A stretch of DNA of 64,000 bases from Lumbricus rubellus (lineage: Eukaryota; Annelida; Clitellata; Crassiclitellata; Lumbricidae), in assembly GCA_945859605.1 (NCBI GenBank), contig OX243819.1, forward strand, positions 9,598,863 to 9,662,862, given 5' to 3'. Positions 59,428-64,000 of this stretch are shown here, one piece after another. Both the position numbers and the translations under genes were made by a program. Each line of letters starts with the position of its first letter. Position 1 is the stretch's first letter. Under the pieces are notes generated by a model. The model was not told the DNA's origin, did not search any database, and saw only the letters and a program-made list of their open reading frames with translations.

Positions 59428-59645
59428 CTGATGCATATTCATAAGTACCTTGACTTGACCTCACCTCTTGAAGTATTTGCGTAGAGCGTAAGCATGGCCT
59501 CGAGTGTGATGAATGACTTAAAAACGTTTGGTCGAGTCGTGCCGTAAACTGACGCATCAGCAGATCCTGTTTGATATGGTCGCTGGACAGAAGAAAAACT
59601 ATAATCAGAGATCATGAGAGCCAACGAGGAGGAGGCGAGCACCTT
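59428..59645 (-). repeat. Exon-like repeat class I, copy 4, decayed
   Basis: The + strand frame has stops, but the splice-like ends on - (TTTTTCTTCTGTCCAG and CAAGAGGTGAGG) are the best of the four copies. It is inserted inside a stretch that is continuous at 52895-53010, so this copy moved as a unit. Confidence 0.5.
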
Positions 59646-60120
59646 GACCACAAGAACCTTGACCACATCAAACCGTTCAATAAATGTTAGAGGGGTGGGG
59701 TAAAGGAGTCAAATGTTTTGGAATGGAGATGCGTAAATAATATGGCCTCACATGACTTGGCATGATTAAGGTGCGGGTCACAATTTCTAGCCAACTCTGC
59801 TATGTGGTCACGTTCTGCTCAGTAGTATCAATATTTGATGTAGGAATAATCAGGTAACAGTCATCAGCATATATAAAAAAAAATTCAGTAGCCTGCACAC
59901 ATTAGTTTTAATCCTAAAATTAAGTTAAAGAAAGCTGACTGGCCCAAGACCAGACCCTTGAATCAATGCACTTGAAAGAGGAGACCATGCCACAAAACTG
60001 TTGTGCCATTCACTCGTTTTCTAACGAAGAACCCAGTTCTAGAATAGGCATTGAAGGCATTCTGCATAGCCAGGCTATTTTGCCTTACTGTATTAAAAAC
60101 CTTCGAAGAATCCAAAGACA
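59645..60120 (-). pseudogene. LINE reverse-transcriptase fragment, copy 2
   Basis: The - strand reads SGLGPVSFL and IYADDCYLIIPTSNIDTTEQ. It matches 52895-53450 along its length and lies in the same place relative to A and B exons. Confidence 0.75.
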
Positions 60121-60444
60121 CCAAGCGGACGTATATTTCACATTTAACAGATTCTAGTCAATGGCGAGTTAAAGCCATCAGTGCAGCAGTTGTCAACCCA
60201 TATGGTCTGAAAGCATATTTGTCTTAATATATGCAGTTTTTATCAGGGTTGGTCAGAATTGGATAGTATATGGCAAGGTAAGATATGGTATGGTTATGAT
60301 GTGGTATCTGGTAAGCTAAGCAGTAGTCGGTGAAGTAAAAGAAAGCAAGACAATAGAGGGTAAGGTGCAGTAAGGTAACAAAAGGTAATGAAGGTTAGCA
60401 AAGATCAGGTAATGACCAAGATGATAAATTAGTCGATAAGTTAC

Positions 60445-60533
60445 CTTGTGTCGTGACGAGAATTTATCTTTTAAGTAGTCCAGCTCTTGCAGGACTACCC
60501 ATGGTGTTATCATCACGAAATTTGACTGCAGTT
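60445..60533 (-). CDS. PIN exon B, intact copy (ITPWVVLQELDYLKD)
   Basis: 89 bp, phase 1 in and 0 out (acceptor TTTGGACAG, donor GTAACT). It encodes LQSNFVMITPWVVLQELDYL then KDKFSSRHK. PWVVLQELD is a hallmark of the second strand of SWT1/SMG6-type PIN nuclease domains, where the glutamate helps bind metal. The preceding exon should carry the first acidic residue (DTN motif). I could not find it in the next 750 bp. Confidence 0.7.
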
Positions 60534-60729
60534 CTGTCCAAAGAAGAAATCATCTCTTAATCAAATTTTTACCCAATCTCTAACAATCTCAACAACATCC
60601 ATAATTTAAACTCTAATCTAATGTCTGTATAATCTGCTATATAATCTCTTAAATAAATAAAACAATCTCCCTCACCATCTTATCTTCCCACTGACTATGT
60701 ACGGTGATGTACTCATTATGGCTGAATTG

Positions 60730-60870
60730 GCTAGGGCACAACAATCTCCACACAAATATCAGCCCTGATTGCTCATTATCCAAGAAAGTTGATGATTATC
60801 TTGCCATGGCAATACGTAGGACTCGAACTGTTCTCAAGTGGTGAACAAGCATTTTCTGTTGCTGGATCCA
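60730..60870 (-). mobile_element. tRNA-like SINE fragment
   Basis: The - strand contains the B-box-like AGTTCGAGTCCTACG and a further 100 bp that ends in GAGCAATCAGGGCTGAT. It is intronic, between exons C and B. Confidence 0.4.
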
Positions 60871-61287
60871 GATGTCAACCTGTTTATTCTGCTCAGTCAC
60901 TTTGACATATTTTTCACAATCTAAGATTATAAATCTTTTCCAAATGGCCTATCCATGATATGCTGTGCCTCTCTGTGTTAGTGGTTTAATCTTCTGGATA
61001 TTGCCGATTGCAACTTGGCATTGGTGAGCCATCAGTTGATGATGCCCTGTAGATTAGACACCTAGTCAATAAGTTACTAATAATAGATAGATTACTGCGC
61101 ATGGTGAAAGGTCAATTGATGGTTGTGGTAGAGAATCTTAATCTGAAAGTTGAACCCTGTTCAAGATATTCATAGAAATTTATATCAGGAAAACAAATTT
61201 GAAAGAGATAAATCTGTAGTTTTGAACCAGAATAACCTGGAAAAAGGACACTATTAGTGAGAGAGCAGGTAACAGATCAGGACAAAC

Positions 61288-61376
61288 CTTTACGGAGAAA
61301 GCATTTATGCCCATTATCAGGGCTTTATTCCTTAGGTGCTTGTCCATTGTTAAGAGTGCGACTTTGTGGCTGTCAA
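61288..61376 (-). CDS. PIN exon C, copy 1 (LLTMDKHLRNKAL)
   Basis: 89 bp with the same phases as copy 2. It encodes DSHKVALLTMDKHLRNKALI then MGINAFSVK. This closely fits the VVLLTNDKNLRNKA strand-helix of SWT1-type PIN domains, with the conserved aspartate present. A partial third copy, up to the DKHL codons, is at 61620-61680. Confidence 0.7.
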
Positions 61377-62152
61377 CTAAAACATAACAATCTATTATTA
61401 TTACTACAATTATTACATTTAACTATCCTATCTTAACTTATTGCAATTGAATTATTATTGTTCATGTTACTATGAGCTCTAGTATTATTGTTCCTGTTAT
61501 TATCACTATTATCATTACTCATTATCATTATTCATATATAATTAAGTCTTCTTATTTAAGCTCTCTGCCCCTCGGGAGGTTTCAACTTACAATGATGCCA
61601 TTACCATGATATATTAAGTACCACCACCATCTAAATGCTTGTCCATTGTCAAAAGTGCGACTTTGCGGCTGTCAACTAAAACACAACAATCTATTATTAT
61701 TACTACCATTATTACATTTCCCTATCGTATCTTAACTTATTGCTAATGAATTATTATTGTTCCTGTTATTATCACTATTATCATTACTCATTATTATCAG
61801 TACGCATGTATTGTAAGTCGTTTGTGAAAGTCAAGTTGCAACTTCCAATGACACCATTATGACGATAATAAGTGTCACACACTATTAACGAAACATCAAT
61901 TGATTGTTCGGAGCAATGGCGAGTGAAGGAGTTGCTTAGGTCCACACAGTAACCATCTCTGGGTAGGTGGCATAAACTCACAGGCACTGTCCGCTGTAAT
62001 CAATCGTGTGCCGTGTCTAACAATCTCCTACTTATCATGATCATTTCAGGAAATCTAATATAATCTAGCATGACGTAATCTATCGGAGATCTCTGATCTA
62101 ATCTCTTTCCCATTTCATCATTTTAAAATTGATAAATGCTGTTGTCAAGTAC

Positions 62153-62456
62153 CTGCAAAATGCAGTGAAGAATCTTGTCATCGTTTTTTCCATAAAGAAA
62201 TTGATCTTTCACGTCATACAGCTGAAAATTGATAAATACCATTATCAAGTAGTTGTAGCATGTAGTGCAGAATTTTGTCATCATTCTTCTCCACAAAAAA
62301 TGATCCCTCATGTCAAATAGCTGGAATAATCAAGTAAAAATCTGAACTGGACGAATTCCAAAATTGATAAATTCCGTTATCAAGTAGTTGTAACATGTAA
62401 TGCAGAATTTTATCATCGTTTTTCTTTACAAGGAACTCATCCTTAATGTCAAATAG
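62153..62456 (-). CDS. PIN exon D, three tandem copies (NDDKIL motif)
   Basis: Copies start at 62456, 62318 and 62221, each after a CAG acceptor. The last, 62153-62221, is intact: LYDVKDQFLYGKNDDKILHC then ILQ with a GTACTT donor, 69 bp, phase 0-0. The first keeps the frame (LFDIKDEFLVKKNDDKILHY) but its donor is CT. The middle one is frameshifted before NDD. NDDKIL matches the NDDRIL acidic pair of SWT1-type PIN domains, needed for metal binding. The rest of this gene copy would lie beyond 64000. Confidence 0.65.
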
Positions 62457-62469
62457 CTGAAAAATCAAG

Positions 62470-63540
62470 TAAAAATCTGAACTGGACGAATTCCAAAGTT
62501 TTTCTCCAAATTAATCCTGTAGTGTAGGTCTACATCAGTCTGTATATATTGGTCAGTGAATGTAATGCACAGAGTGGGTTAGTGATACAGTGGCGCACGG
62601 ACCCACAGCATGGTATGTTTCATAGATGCTTAAGATGACATTGACCGAATAAAACACGGAATAAAAGGTCGTTTTCTTACAAAAATAAAAAACGGGAAAA
62701 CGAGGGGAAAACTGGAAAAAATAATTGGACTTTGTTACATCTTGTACTACGGTTAAAATTAAAAGCTTTGTTTGCGCAAATTAATCTTATTCAGCAAGCA
62801 AATAATGCAACTTTATTAGCCAACACTAAGTAATACGGCCAAATAGTGACCTGAATTATGTAATCCTTGAAAGTACAGAGACAACTTAATGATATTAGAC
62901 GAAATTTAAATTAGCAAAAATAGTTACAGACAGTAAATAAATAAATATGGTGACATTAAACAACAGATAAAGATACAAATAATGAAAAAGGAAAAATACG
63001 GATTTCTTCTGAGAAGAATAAAAAAGAAAAACCTTTTTTACAACTGGTATTTTTAGTGTCCAGTGGACACATCATTAATTTATTTATGCATCCATCCACG
63101 ACTTAGGTGCATTCATGGATGCGACAGCTTTATTTTTTGCATCCAGACCCAAATTTTGAAGTTCCAGACGCACACTGACTGGTTACAGCCATCTCCCACC
63201 CCAATCTTTTCATTCTGTTCCTTTTGTTCTGCATCCTTTATTCTTACTCCTCCTTTCCATTTTTCTGCTCTTCCTCTTCTTTCTCTTGATACTTTAATTC
63301 TCTTTCACATCTTCCTTTTCTATTTAATTTATTTGAATCAAAGCACTGCAAACCTCGAAAGATTAGGCAAACATATAGCAGAATAATGACCAGAAATCAC
63401 ATGAATAGATTAACATAAAAATAGGTTGTCAATTTATGGTTTTCTTTGTGCAGCGTTTGTCTGATATTATATATCTTGGGTATTTCTAGTAAAGCATTTA
63501 TTGCAATGTGTGAGAACTGATGTTGTAAATTGTAAGGTGA
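62470..63540. other. Stretch without recognised feature
   Basis: AT-rich, with no exon that I can support on either strand. The + strand frame at 63063-63386 is low-complexity (phenylalanine, leucine, serine) and has no splice or homology support. Confidence 0.6.
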
Positions 63541-63890
63541 CTAACTTAGGAACCTGTGAAGCTTTGGTGTTTGATTCAGATTTGATAGGCATGTTATTTA
63601 GGCATCAAAGTGTTTTTTTTAAAATGCATCTGAGTTGCTGACATTGTATTTGCGATCACTGTCTATGGTAGTGTTATATCGAAATTCACAGACAGGATCT
63701 AACTGCTTTGCATCAAAATTCGTTGTGACATTGTATCAAAATTCAGTCTCTGATAACGTTATCTAAAAATTCAGTCTCCAACAGCATTGCAGCAAAATTC
63801 AGTCTCTGCAATGTTTCAAAATTCACAGTCTCTGACAGTGTTGTATTAAACTTCAGTCTCTTTACAACAGTGTATCAAAATTCACATCAT
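63541..63890 (+). repeat. Inverted dispersed repeat, right copy
   Basis: CTAACTTAGGAACCTGTGAA then tandem CAAAATTCAGTCTCTGA units. It matches the - strand of 47410-47719 including the non-tandem part (GATAGGCATGTTATTTAGGC). Confidence 0.75.
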
Positions 63891-64000
63891 TGTGTTGTAA
63901 TTGAATCTATGCTATACTTATTAGGTTGTTTTTAATATTGAAGTATTTGTTCAGAACTAGTGTAGTAGCTTTTACGAGTTGTTTTCGTGGTGGTACGGCA

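Noticed and set aside
63063..63386. 107-codon + strand frame
   Set aside because: Low-complexity pyrimidine-rich sequence without homology or splice signals.

Overview
This is a window of animal genomic DNA. Genes are split into many short exons with GT-AG introns, and the space between exons is AT-rich and packed with microsatellites, LINE remnants, tRNA-derived SINEs and small DNA transposons. The gene content (THAP and C2H2 zinc-finger proteins, an ITM2/BRICHOS membrane protein, a U1/matrin-type zinc-finger protein, PIN-domain exons of the SWT1 type) and the frequent AGGCCTA words suggest a marine invertebrate, perhaps a deuterostome such as an echinoderm or hemichordate. That placement is a guess. 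No gene is prokaryotic or viral.

Left part (1-21 kb, + strand). A two-exon THAP zinc finger (273-1371) is followed by a long gene (coding 4467-15938) that I could join exon by exon with matching splice phases. It holds three more THAP domains, an acidic and helical linker, a basic nuclear-localisation exon and about eleven C2H2 fingers (1192 residues). The first THAP unit is in phase with it, so one transcript with four THAP domains is possible. A second C2H2 gene (18754-20715, 5' end not found) starts with an exon homologous to a linker exon of the big gene, so the two are probably related duplicates.

Middle (21-39 kb). An ITM2-family gene on the - strand (28335-23971, six exons, 297 residues) keeps a transmembrane segment, a BRICHOS-like domain, a furin-type RFKR site and an unusual four-cysteine C-terminal peptide. 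About 500 bp away a divergent gene (28840-38303, twelve exons, 491 residues) encodes two U1/matrin-type zinc fingers and an FGGQ-repeat low-complexity region. Its last coding exon seems to have a duplicated copy at 38599. A 1.3-kb DNA transposon with terminal inverted repeats and a 6-bp target duplication sits in its last intron.

Right part (39-64 kb). 39-48 kb is a bed of nested mobile elements, including small hAT-like elements with perfect 8-bp target duplications and several inverted-repeat pairs. A broken NHL-like beta-propeller fragment lies at 49 kb. From 50 to 62.5 kb the - strand carries an array of short exons resembling pieces of a SWT1-type PIN endoribonuclease domain. One 108-bp exon has up to six copies, and others are duplicated, frameshifted or interrupted by a stop. 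LINE reverse-transcriptase pieces were duplicated along with them. I read this as a recently and repeatedly duplicated, partly decayed PIN-domain locus. Two copies of a 310-350-bp repeat in inverted orientation (47.4 and 63.5 kb) flank the region.
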